Source: Brachionus koreanus
Lineage: Eukaryota; Rotifera; Eurotatoria; Ploima; Brachionidae
DNA length: 49,202 bases
Direction of reading: 5' to 3'
NCBI GenBank assembly: GCA_016987375.1
Contig: PJRA01000549.1
Coordinates: forward strand, 1,557,077 to 1,606,278
In this document: in pieces, positions 9,179-20,400 of the stretch
Layout: each line of letters begins with the position of its first letter
Numbering within the stretch: position 1 is the stretch's first letter
Translations under genes and position numbers: made by a program
The notes under the pieces: model-generated
Seen by the model: the letters and a program-made list of their open reading frames with translations, nothing else
Told to the model about the DNA's origin: nothing
Databases searched by the model: none

Positions 9179-9927
9179 TCCATTTTGAAATCTGCATCTT
9201 TTTAAACAAAAAATTTTCATTTTTATTTAAATACTTGATGTAAATATTTTTTAATTATAATTATTTAAAAATAATTTAATGGATTTAAAAAAATGAAAAT
9301 AGTTAATTATTTAAATTAAAGTGAAAAAGTTTGTAAAATCAAAGTGAAACTTTTTTGAACTTTTTGAAATTTTAATCAAAAATTTGACTTGAGTGTAATT
9401 TTTAGAACTTTAAATAACTCAATGATGTAAAAATTAATTTTATTTAATAAATAAATTTCAACGTTCTAATTTAATGGTTCCGGATCCCCGGATGGCCTTT
9501 TTTAAAACCTAAAACACAGATTTTTTTCCAGACTCTTTTTAAATCCTTAAACACGGATCCGGATTAAAATAAAATTTAAAAGACAATTTCAAACAAACAA
9601 ACTAAATATTTCAAAATTAGAATCTTTCAAATTTTTGTAGAATTACATAGAAGAAAGTTTATTGACTTTTATCTCTGTTATTATTGAGCAAAAATTTTGA
9701 TTTCACTTATAAAATAAAAGAAGAAATTTAAGTTTTAACGCCAAAAGATATTTTTTATTATGCATTAAATATTAATTTTTAAAAAAATGAACACATTTTT
9801 GAAAAAGATTGCTTTGAAAATCTAAAAAAAATACTAGTTCAAAGAAAACTATCGTTAAGCGCAAAACGAAATAATTTTTTTTCTCCATTAATTCGAATGT
9901 TTTATATTAATAGATATTAAAAATAAT
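9179..9927. other. AT-rich spacer with one small inverted repeat
   Basis: No gene seen. TTCCGGATCC at 9478-9487 faces GGATCCGGAT at 9555-9564, and TTAA lies just outside both (9471-9474 and 9564-9567). This may be a tiny relic element. Confidence 0.5.
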
Positions 9928-10641
9928 TTAATTAAAATTTTTAATAAAAGGGTAAATAAAAAAAATATTTGGTTTCCATTGACTAGGTTCAAAAAAAAGT
10001 TGTTTTATAATTTGGTAAAAATTATCGTCAAGTTTTTTCATTTCATCGATTAAAACTTGGCACCTGTAAATTTCACTTATTAGCTCTTTTTCACTAAAAT
10101 CGTGAAGTGATTCTTGAATTTTTTTCGACAAAATCTCAAACTCTGAGCTTTTTTCCTCAATTTTTAAAGCTAATTTATAAAGCTCAATGACCAAATTTTC
10201 TATTATTTCTTCTAATTTTTTTGTCATATTAGTGTGAAGCTGTTCTAGACCATTTTTTTGCATTTTTATTTTTTCTTTTATTTCATTTTTTGCTTTAGTG
10301 CATCGGTTCTCAATGTCAATTTCTTTGATTTCAAATTCGCGAAGCAAGCCAAAAATAAAGTCATTCATTTTTTCCTTAATTTCTTGGAGTTTTGTTCGAT
10401 GTGTTTCTAGTTCAATCGGAGTTAAGTCATCTGTATTTTTAATTATATGCACATAACCGCAATATCCACACAATAGCTTGTTTTCTGTGATCAATTTTCG
10501 TATGCATTCTAAGCATGCCTTATGTGAACAGGGTAAAACTTTGCCCTCGTTCAGAAAATGGAAATTCTGCTTGTCTAAATAACAATTAATTTCTTGGATT
10601 AATGGCTCTAGCTCTTTCTGAAGTTGAATTAATTTCTCCAT
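9928..10641 (-). CDS. Incomplete RING-type zinc finger protein with long coiled coil (TRIM-like)
   Basis: Single exon, 237 residues from the ATG at 10641. The frame is open with another ATG at 10683, but the added residues come from UTR-like AT sequence. Residues 36-61 carry the second part of a RING pattern: C38-S-H40-x2-C43-x2-C46 followed by C58-x2-C61. The first Cys pair of a normal RING is missing; only C20 lies upstream. A long, Glu/Lys-rich amphipathic region (about residues 75-210) predicts a coiled coil, as in RBCC/TRIM proteins. There is no B-box or C-terminal domain. TRIM-type proteins are E3 ubiquitin ligases, but without the first zinc pair, ligase activity is doubtful. An N-terminal exon carrying the missing cysteines cannot be excluded. 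Confidence 0.75.
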   Translation of the reverse strand: MEKLIQLQKELEPLIQEINCYLDKQNFHFLNEGKVLPCSHKACLECIRKLITENKLLCGYCGYVHIIKNTDDLTPIELETHRTKLQEIKEKMNDFIFGLLREFEIKEIDIENRCTKAKNEIKEKIKMQKNGLEQLHTNMTKKLEEIIENLVIELYKLALKIEEKSSEFEILSKKIQESLHDFSEKELISEIYRCQVLIDEMKKLDDNFYQIIKQLFFEPSQWKPNIFFIYPFIKNFN

Positions 10642-10770
10642 TTTTATAAATGATAATTTATTTATTATAAATAGTTCATACAAATCTATTTTATAAAATT
10701 AAGAATATTCAAATATGCAAAAAAAATGCTTTACTTATTGTAAAATAGCTAGAAAAAACAAAATATTAAG

Positions 10771-10843
10771 GATCGCATGGTGTAGTGGTTATCACATCTG
10801 TCTAACACACAGGAGGTCCCAAGTTCGATCCTTGGTGCGATCA
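10771..10843 (+). tRNA. trnV-AAC: tRNA-Val (anticodon AAC)
   Basis: A complete 73-base cloverleaf without an intron. The acceptor stem is GATCGCA/TGCGATC (7 perfect pairs). A box TGGTGTAGTGG and B box AGTTCGATCCT are present. The anticodon stem TCTGT/ACAGG encloses loop CTAACAC with anticodon AAC at 10804-10806. The T stem CCAAG/CTTGG holds loop TTCGATC. Discriminator base A. A T run four bases downstream is a polymerase III terminator. The sequence resembles animal cytosolic tRNA-Val(AAC). Confidence 0.97.
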
Positions 10844-10844
10844 C

Positions 10845-10852
10845 ATTTTTTT
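10845..10852 (+). terminator. Polymerase III T-run terminator of tRNA-Val
   Basis: A run of seven T residues directly after the tRNA 3' end, of the kind that ends polymerase III transcripts. Confidence 0.75.
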
Positions 10853-12812
10853 GCATAATTAAAGGTCTGAGTAAAAATCTTCAGTTAATTTAATAATTTT
10901 TACAAAATATTTGCACTATTATCATTAAAAATTTTAAGTTTTTTTAAATAGAATAAAATAAAACAACATAACCAATGTTTTGAAACTCTAAATATTTTTT
11001 AATTTTTTAATTTTTTTTTGTTTAAGGACTTTGTATCAAGGCATTTAAAAGTATAGATTACTAAGTACTTGAAAAAACGATTACAAGTCACAATACCTAT
11101 ATTTTTGAGTATAAATGCTTCATCAATAATTAAAAACTTTAATTAAATGCCTTTTTTAATCCTGAAATTCCAACTCTAGTGTTTATTTTGTCAAAAAAAT
11201 ATGTTAGTAAATGCTGCTGAACTAATGCAACAAACAAAAAATGTTAGACAAAAATATTTCTTATCTATCATGGTTTTTCTGAGATCATCAATCATGAGAA
11301 AAAAAAATGTTTTTATTATTAATCTTTAACAAAGGTGATTTGGTAATAGAAATGGTTTTTAGCTAAGAAAGAAATCAATTTTTCAAATTCATTACAAATT
11401 ATCAACAAAAAGCTTTTTAAAAAACGATGAACAATTTTATTAACAAACACATGGTAGATCAAAAGATAAAAAAAATGTAATTCAAAAAGACAATTAGTTA
11501 TTATTAGTTAGTATTATGTAAATATCTATTATTTAAACAATTTTGTAATTTTTTTAATTTTTATTTTAAAATTCAAAATTTAAAGGAGAATACTATGACT
11601 TCAATTATTGAATAAAAAAAGATTTACATTTTAATTAATCCTTAATAAAAATTATGTTTAAATTTTTGTTTGATCCTACATATTTTTTTTTCAAAAAATG
11701 GAGTGTTTAATCTTCAAAATAATAGACAACCACTTTCAAATTTTTACTATAAAAAATCCTTTTAAAACTTAAATAAAACAGAAAATGCATAGGTAATTTT
11801 ATTTTTTTTTTTTCGAGAGACCAAATTAAAAAACCTAACCAAAAACTGGCTTAACTATTTGTTGTGAAAAGTTTCATGTTTGTAGAGAAGTTTTTTTTTG
11901 GGTAATTAATATTCTCATTGAATAAGGTAAAAAAACTAAAAAAACCAAAATAATTTGTTTATTTCTTTCTCCATTGAACATTATCAGATTAATTAATATT
12001 TGGTTTTGGTTTTTTGGTCTTATTAAAGTTTCATTTCAATCAATTATGTTTTAATAAATTAAAAAAGTGATAAATTTAAACTACAAAAAAATTAAATGTT
12101 TTTATTTTGTTACAAATTCAGTATTTTAGTTTTTTGATTACATATTTTAGTTATTAAAATTGAGTTTGTCAAATTGAATTACTTTTATATTTACTTTATT
12201 TAATTTTGAAATTATTTTTTTTATAAATTTTGACTTATGAGGTCTATACAAGTTTTTTTTCAATAAAAAATAATAAAATAATAATAATTATTAAAATATA
12301 TTATACACGTTTCTTAATTTTCTTTGATTTTCAGTTAAGTATTTTATCAATGTAAACATATAAATTTTAACAAGTTTGAAATTATTGAATACAGCTCTAA
12401 TTTTTATCATCATATTATCACATTTTTTTTATATTATTCAAGAGAGAAAGGGCGTCTTATATATAACGTGTGTAAAACTTAGTAAAAACGTGTAATATAT
12501 ATAATAAATACTTTAAATAAATAACTGTTTAAATAACTTTTTTAACATCCCTCCTCATCCTTAATCCTTAAATTAAATTTTTTGGTATCATTTTAATTAT
12601 CCTCAATGAAAATCTGGACATTTTAAAGAATTAAAATATTTGTTTTTATTGAGAATTAAAATTTCTATTTTATATAGATTTGGATATTATATTTTATTTT
12701 AATAAATTTGATTGATTCGAAGCACATTTTTTATATTATTTTCAAAATGACACTATGAGATTTATGAAATATAAAACAAAAAATTATATAAAACATAAAG
12801 AGTTGAACATAT
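10853..12812. other. 2-kb AT-rich non-coding stretch
   Basis: Homopolymer-rich, with no open frame or repeat I can support. The right end is expected to carry the ASH2L 3' UTR. Confidence 0.55.
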
Positions 12813-15005
12813 TTATACATCCAGCGTGTTTTCATTACTCACATGATAAATTAGATCTGAAAGAGAATTTTCCACAATTGAATTGAATTCCAAATCGCTT
12901 ATCGGTTTACAATTTTCTTTATCAATGGGAAATTTGAAATTTGGTCCAAAATTTACAGCAGCCTTTGTGAGAATAAAATAAAAATGTACAAAGAAATATA
13001 TAAATGAAAAATTAATTTATTGACTTACTGTGGCATTTTTATAAATTGAAATACATGGATAATATGTTCCTTTAAATATGTCACAAAAAGCTATTCCTTG
13101 AGAAACACCATTTTTATAGAATTCGATCTAAGGAACAAAATTTTATTAATTTATAAATCTAATTTATTTAGCTGCAAACCGAGCTTCCTGTTAGTGGTTT
13201 CAATTTTTTCTCTTCGCCAGAAAAATTATCTTTTTCTTCGTAATATAAGTGATTTTTAAATTTAACTAGAGTCTATTTTTTTGTAACCAAGAATTTAAAT
13301 CAATGCAAAAAATAACTTGGATTTATATTTACCATATTTTTGCAGCTTTTTGGCACCAGTTGTGATTTTTCGAGCAAAGGCAAATGAATTAAAAATCCCA
13401 GAACATCTCCTTGGGTGTATCCGCTATTTTCAGCATCAATTAGCTTTGAATATGTTTTTCCAATTGAATCATGAAATTTGGTTCCTTTTCTTGACCCTTT
13501 AACCAAATATATTAAAAAAAAAATTTAACAATTTAAAAGTTTAATACGCCATGAATAGCTGAATTTGTCATAGCCGCACGGGGCTTGTAGATTCGCTAAT
13601 TTTTGAGCCCAGCCAATTCTTAATGCTGAATTATCCGGCTTTTCTTGGATGGTAACTTCAAAATACCACATTCCATGTGAGACGCCGTGTGTAGCTCTGA
13701 TCATTGAGTAGCCTTTTTCGCCAGTAACAATCATCCGATCGTCGGACAACTTCAATTGTGGTGCTCTGTCATGCAATGAAAGTGCACATTTATTCTCAAG
13801 GAAAATTCGATATAAATGTCCAGGCAAAGGTTTTCCTGCCCAAAGCTCTGTCTCTTCAAATTTTTGCCTTAGCGGTGAATTCGGATCCGGTTCTACTAAA
13901 TAATATCGATAGCCATCTTTGTTAAAAGGATGTTCCAATGGAAAACATGTAGGGACCATTTTTTCCAATCGAGACAAATCGTTTGGTCCACCACGCTTTT
14001 TTGAATTAGCAAACTGGTTGCTACTGCTGGCCGAGCTGAAATTTTGAGATGCCGAATCATTGACTTTACGTTTAGAGCCTCTCTTGACCATTCCACTTGA
14101 TGAACCATTTTGAAAATTATTGATAAATGAAGTTGATTCTCCAAGTGCATGCTTGCTTGAGCTAGAAGAGGTCATCGTCTTAAAATTTTCATTAAATGGC
14201 CCGATTTTTTCCAACGACAAATCTCTTAGCGAATAGATATTCTCACCATTTTCATTCTTAGTAACGAAAACTTCTTCCCGACTCAAGGTTCGTGTAACAG
14301 TTGCATGCCAAGTAACTTTTACTCTTCTTGGCGCACATGTCAGTGCTTCCCAGTACTTATCAATGAACGGAATTATATCTCGCTCGCGTGAAAAAAACAA
14401 CCTATTTGGGCGATTATCGTAAACTAAATTTGCCAAAGCAGTTAAGCATAACTGATGAAAGGCTTTCAATAGAATATTTTTTTAAAATTAATTTTTTATT
14501 AATAAATTTTGAGAAAATGCTTACAAGCTTGTTTTTTGGAAAAACTTTCCAGTCGATTTTGACCACAATTTTTACAAAAAAATTGATATGTTACCATAAA
14601 CCGAACTGTTGGCCTTAAAATAAACACTTACAATGTTTTTTCTATTTAAAAAATATTTCTAATCAATTCTAATTAGTTTCTATTGAATAAATTTAAAAAA
14701 ATAAAGGTCTTTTATTTAGAATTTAGAGGAAATATTTACCCTGTATCAATATCAATGCAATTTTTATGAAACCATCTGGCACATACACAGCATTGCAGTT
14801 CTGCTTCATCCAAATTTCTTGATTTTAGGCTTTTTGTTTACAAAAAAGTTAATCTAATTTGATTCGTGTTTAATGGAAAATACCAATAGCACTGTTCATT
14901 TAAATCGTTTGATTTTGAAGTCTGAGCTATTTGGTGAACAGATGATGGCGGAAGTGTTGATGAACTACTAGAATCATTTGAATTTGAGCAGATATTGTCA
15001 ATCAT
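12813..15005 (-). CDS. ASH2L: ASH2L, core subunit of MLL/SET1 histone H3K4 methyltransferase complexes
   Basis: ASH2L, with WDR5, RBBP5 and DPY30, activates SET1/MLL methyltransferases on chromatin. Eight exons on the minus strand: 15005-14884, 14829-14740, 14613-14525, 14462-13548, 13496-13333, 13272-13180, 13127-13029 and 12962-12813. All phases join, giving about 573 residues. Exons 1-2 make the PHD-like finger (CYC...[15 protein letters not shown]). Exon 3 continues it with [14 protein letters not shown]. Exon 4 holds the winged-helix region ([12 protein letters not shown]), a Ser-rich basic linker, and YPLEHPF-type sequence leading into the SPRY domain ([40 protein letters not shown]). 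Exons 5-7 finish SPRY ([35 protein letters not shown]). Exon 8 has [10 protein letters not shown] and the DPY30-binding-like helix LSDLIYHV. A second ATG at 15050 would add 15 UTR-like residues. GTGAGT within exon 8 could allow another 3' exon. Confidence 0.95.
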
Positions 15006-15050
15006 TTTTATTTTTAAATTAATTAAAATATTTTTTTGTTTTACAACCAT

Positions 15051-16155
15051 TCATATTCGAAAATGTTAAGTTAGTTTTAATATTAATTTGATATCGACAG
15101 TTAAAATGGAACATTTTATTAGAAATAAAATTTGTATTCAGTATCTTTAAATTAAATTTGTTCTATTTATCCAAAGAACATTTTTGTTTCTGGCTTTACT
15201 AAGACTTGTCTAAAATTTTGGTTTATTTTTTGTTTAAATGAAGGTCTTTTGGTTTTTTATTTAACCAGTTTATGTTTAGATTCAATATTTATTTTTTATT
15301 AGGTTTTTGGATTTTTTTACAAATAATTCTAATGCTTTTAAATCTATTTAATAATTTTTGGGATTCTCAATCAAAGTATTTACATTTAAAAGTTTTTTTT
15401 ATAATTTAAATATAGTTAGTATAAATTGAAGTTCAGACAAAAAATAAAAATCAGATGAAGTTGCAAAATTGAGAAGAGAAAATTTAAAAAAAGAATAATT
15501 TTTTATCAGGATGCTGAAATTATCTGTTAGAAAAATTATTTCAAAGTTTTGGTAAAACGATTTTTATCATCAACATTCAAAGATCATTCCATAGATTAAA
15601 ATCTAAAATTATTTTTAAAATCGATTTTAGTTTTTTTTTAATTATAAAATTGATATCAGACAATATTATCACAAAAATCGGCTTCAAACATGATTTGTTA
15701 AAAAAAATAGTAAAATTGAGCAGTGAATTATTTTTATTATAAATTATTTAAAAACTTTTTCAAAAAGTTTAACTGAACAATACAATAGCTGAGTCAAGTA
15801 AGAGAATTGAATCTTCACTAACATTGTAAATGCCTCACATTCTTCAGCGCAATTCAAACAAAGTCTATAAAAGATATTACACAAAATATTTTTACAGTTC
15901 AAAGTCACTTTTTGACATATTATGTTTCTTTTTTTCTTCTATCTTGAAAATTTTTTTTTGTTCGATCTGAACGGCTATTAAAAGAATTTAAAAGAAGCCA
16001 TTGAATCTTTAAGAATGTCTTTTGAATAATAAATTGACCAGATGAGAAACAAAAAATTCAAATCTGAGGATATTGAACAGGAATTTTTTTTTTTCAATTT
16101 TTACTATGGAAGTATTCACTTTGATTCATCTAATAAAAAGCTTACATAATTTAAA
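15051..16155. other. AT-rich spacer
   Basis: Contains the presumed ASH2L promoter at its left edge. No other coding sequence or repeat recognised. Confidence 0.5.
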
Positions 16156-16642
16156 AGGTCAGGAAGATCAGCCATTCTCGATCAAAATGCTCTACTCACG
16201 GTTTTTGAGAACATACCAAATTATCAAATGACCTTCACACATCACAATCGACGACATCTCGTCATCTTAATCAACAAAGTTTACACAAGTTGCCGAATTG
16301 TTCCACATGGTTTGACAGATTTCAGTATTCAACGACGCATTGAAATATGTGATGAGAAGTGTATCCATATTGGAAACTATGATAACACAATTAATGGTTG
16401 AACCCATATCAACCAGCTCAGGCCATCTTGAAAAAAGGACGCTTTTATAAAAAAGATAATGTTGTGTTTTTTGGTGAAATTTCCAAGGGATATTACACTT
16501 TAAGCTGTTTCCAGATGGTCATGTAATAAATGTAGAACTTAATTCTAAACAAAAAGAACTGATGGCTCATTTTTTAAAGGAAAGCATTTTACTTAAACAA
16601 GACCAAGTTAGGTTTCGTGAGTTTTTTGCCACCAAAAGCTGA
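16156..16642 (+). pseudogene. Frameshifted coding relic, family not recognised
   Basis: Three successive open stretches in shifting plus-strand frames have clear protein-like composition. The first (16156-16401, ending in TGA) reads SAILDQNALLTVFENIPNYQ and later DFSIQRRIEICDEKCIHIGNYD. The second (about 16437-16505) reads GRFYKKDNVVFFGEISKGYY. The third (about 16500-16642) reads LFPDGHVINVELNSKQKELM and ends at TGA. No GT-AG pair explains the frame changes, and a further in-frame stop lies between the first two pieces. This looks like one gene, or a retrocopy, disabled by small indels. I could not assign a family. Confidence 0.55.
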
Positions 16643-17127
16643 GAATGATACAAGAGAGGAATCAAACTACTCGCTGATAGATGACCAAATACTATAGAAC
16701 ATAAATGGTTAATATTTTTGAAATTAGTTAATTTTTTTTATTTTAATATAGTTAAAAATAATGGAAAGTTTTTTGACTAATATTATTCTGATATAAACCT
16801 ATTGACACAAGTTTATCTATTTTTTGAAATATTATATTTATTTATTAATATAATTACATTTAAATTAAAAGAATTACCATTTTTTTTTGACCCAAACTTG
16901 ATAATTTTTCACATTTCTAGGCCTTTTCTATTACTTAGTAGAATACATTCTTAATTTAAGAAGTTTTGTTTATATTATTCAAAATTGTGTTAAATTAGAT
17001 TAAAAATAAAAATAGATGTTAAAAATAAATTTGATAGCCAACATTTATTTTTTTTTAGTCAAAGTATAAATTTAAATTTTTTTGTTGAGTCATAAACGAC
17101 GATATTTTTATGGTGGTATTCGCTCAT
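16643..17127. other. AT-rich spacer
   Basis: Nothing coding seen. The right part should hold the 3' UTR of the minus-strand gene stopping at 17128. Confidence 0.55.
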
Positions 17128-17418
17128 CTAATCTAGTTTTGGTTTTTCGCTATTTCCAAATTTACTGTAGTCCAGAGTACTGAAGTATTTGTATTGAACA
17201 GGCTTTCCATCTGGTGTTATCAAACGTTCATATGGTTTTTCTTCAGAGAATCGATTTAATTTTACATCTGGAGACTTGGAAAGTGTCCTGATAATTGCAA
17301 AGGTTGACAAGCTTATACCAAAAACACCGACAACAAAAATCGGCAAAAGCGAATAATTATTTTTCAATTGTTTTAAGATCGATACTTCGAATAGTTTACC
17401 TTTAGCTTCACCGCCCAT
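17128..17418 (-). CDS. NDUFA4: NDUFA4-like cytochrome c oxidase subunit
   Basis: NDUFA4 (COXFA4) is a small single-span inner-membrane protein, first assigned to complex I and now placed with cytochrome c oxidase. Single exon, 96 residues against 81 in human. The order of features fits the family: a short basic N-terminus, a hydrophobic span at about residues 22-46 (YSLLPIFVVGVFGISLSTFA) corresponding to HPSLIPLFVFIG in human, then SPDVKLNR matching NPDVCWDR, and QYKYFSTLDYSKF matching QYKFYSVNVDYSKL near the C-terminus. The extra length is a glycine-rich N-terminal extension and an insert before QYKY. There is no intron. Confidence 0.88.
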   Translation of the reverse strand: MGGEAKGKLFEVSILKQLKNNYSLLPIFVVGVFGISLSTFAIIRTLSKSPDVKLNRFSEEKPYERLITPDGKPVQYKYFSTLDYSKFGNSEKPKLD

Positions 17419-20400
17419 TTTGAAATAAATTAAATGATCTTAAAAGAAAATATTAGATTCTGATAATTTTAATTTTTTTTTAATTAATAATATGAAATTA
17501 AGTTTTAGCTAGTATACGCTATATTTTAGTTTCTGAACTGAGCGTAACTCTAAGTAATCAGAGTATACGCTCAAAAATAAAAATCTTTCTTTCGCGTTAT
17601 GTGCATTCGTTATTGCAATTAATGCGCTTGCAAGTAAAAATTATTACTAGAATTTTTATTTGATGCAGCATTATAAATTCTTAAATAATTATTATATTCA
17701 TCAAAATTGCTAAATTGCTAACAATCTTGTCTTTGGTATTTGAAACCAAATTCTGACTTATGAAACTTTTCGAAATTTTAAAGTTATGACATTTTATGTA
17801 TATATTAGACAAAATAATAAAATTTTTAATTAAAAAAAATTTAATTTTATTCATTTTAAAGATTAGAGTCCTTTTTTATAGTATATAATTAACAAATTTT
17901 AAATTTGTGATCCGTTTAATTATCTTGGTTGTTTGGTTTTTTTAAAGGTCTGTTCACCAGAATCTAAAAGTCAAAGAGCTTCATCTTCAGCGCAAAAAAA
18001 AATTGTTGACCAGAGCTCTTTTAATTATTCCTTCAATTTCTAGTCCGATGATTAAAAAAAAATTGTTGATAAAAAAATTTTACCGTTTATTTAAATTTTT
18101 AAGTTAAAAGTAAAAGATAAAATTATCTAATTCTAATCATTATTTTATAATAAGATGCTTATCAGAATTGAAATATATTTAAATTAAAAACTAAATAATT
18201 ACCAAGTGTGCTAAATAATCAAATTTCATCTGAAATTTTTGCATCAAAGTTTCTAAAACTTTAATATCTTATTAAAATTAATGAAAAATGCTCATGATTT
18301 TTAAAATTTATCAATAACATTCTTAATTTCACTTCTTATATTCCTAAATTTGCAAGTTGATTTATTGATTGAGAAACAATCGTTATAAAGAAATTTACAT
18401 TTAAAACGAATAAAAACTAAAATTTTGTAAGAATTATTAATCAAATTTCAATTATTGCTCAATAGAGCTTTGTTAGATTTTGTCTTATTTGAATAGTTAA
18501 TATTGATTTTTAACTTGAATCACCAGAGAAGTCATTTTTGTTCTGTTTTTATTAAATTCAAAGTTTTTTTATTAGAAAATATTTTGATTTTCAAAATTCA
18601 GATTCCACTGTTATCATCTTTTTTAGGTGAAATAAAATCAGTGTCATCTTTTTTATTCTTTTGTTTTCTTTTATTTTTATTTACTTTATAGATTTATTTA
18701 TAAATTTAATCTTAAACTAAAATTTACTAATTTTCCTTTTTCAAAAAAATTTTCATTCTACATTTATTCTAAATTTTAGAGCAAGTTTATAAATAAATTT
18801 ATGTACTTTAAATAATTATAAAATATGCTTTTTTTATTAATCAAAAATAGTTTTAATAGTATTTTTTATTTTGAAAAACTGGTTTTATCCTAAGATCAGA
18901 TCTTGTAGAGCCTTTTTTCATAATTGAATAGACTTTTATTTTTAAAACAGTAATTTAGAATCAAGTTTATTTTAGTAGCCAATGTGAATTGACAACTTAA
19001 AATGTTATCACGACCCAGTGTTTTTATTTCATCAAAGACTTTTAATAATATTATTTATTTAATTGAACCTGATTTTAAGTTAACGTAGAATAGTTTTTTA
19101 TGCCCAATTAAATTTTGATGATTTTTTTCGAGATAAAATTTTTCCATGACCTAATACAAGCTGACCATTTAAGTCAAGAAAACAGATTTGAAAACTTGAT
19201 AAGAAAAAAAATGAACACTGGTTTTTTTCGTCTAATAGAAAACTAATGCAAAGCTTTTGTTCTTTTTCATATTTTTAATAAACATTTTTGTGAAAGGATC
19301 ATATTTTTTTTTTATAAAGACTTATTGTAATTAAATTTTGTATAAAAATTTGATTGACTTAGTTTAGTCTACTATGTCGATTTGAATGATTGAAACAGTT
19401 TTTAATTTAATTAGATAGAAATAAAAATGAAACAAATAATAGATTAGAGTCCCGTTTGTTTTTAGTAAGGTATCCTCTTTTTTCTAGTATCGATTTTCAA
19501 TTTTCGCTTAAAATCCGGTCCATTTTTACAAATAAACGAAACAAAAACAAAATTTAATCCGCTTTTTTAATTTTGATTTTGCTTTTGTACCGAAATAAAC
19601 AAAGATAAAAAGTCTTAAGCTTAAAAATTAATTAAAATACAGAAATAAAGCCAAGTAAAGCGGATAATAGATTTACGACACAATGGCTAAAAGAGTAGGA
19701 ATTTTTCTAATTTATTTTGCCCATGTTGAGAGACCAGTTTAAATTAAGTTTCACTCGCCAAATCAAAAGCTTTTCAACGCAACAAAAAATAAAAAAAAAA
19801 AAGCTTAAAAATACAAAACGTGATTTTTATGTCATCTTTGCGATTCGGATTTCATCCAAAAAGCATGTTTTAATCGTTATTTAACTCAATTTCCAATTAA
19901 GTACGAAATCCAAGAAGTTTGTCTTTAATTTAGACGCTTTTAAGCAGGAAATATGCGGAAAATTGATTCCAAAAATTAAGTTGATTATTTAGTGCTGCAG
20001 GCTGTGCTAGCTTTTTAAAAGCCTGTTTTATTTTAGCATGTTTAAACTTTATTTAATTAATCAGTGAAAATATTAATTATAGATAATTCAATGCATCATG
20101 CCAATCTGACTTTTTAACTTTAATTGTTTGATATAAAAATGTTAAGACTTGGCCATTAAATTTTTTTTTTTGTTTAATTTTAGATTTCTCAATAGAAAAC
20201 GCAAATAATATTTTTGGAATTTATTTTTTCTTAACAACAGTGTCTAAATTATCTAGTGAATATCTTATTTCAATTTTATTTTTGTAATAATTGTTTGACT
20301 TCCAGCAATTTAGTGCTATCAAAGCAGAATTTATTTTTAAGACTAGAAAATAAAAAAAATGCCATAATTTCCGAATTGATTTTCAGAATTTTATTTAATT

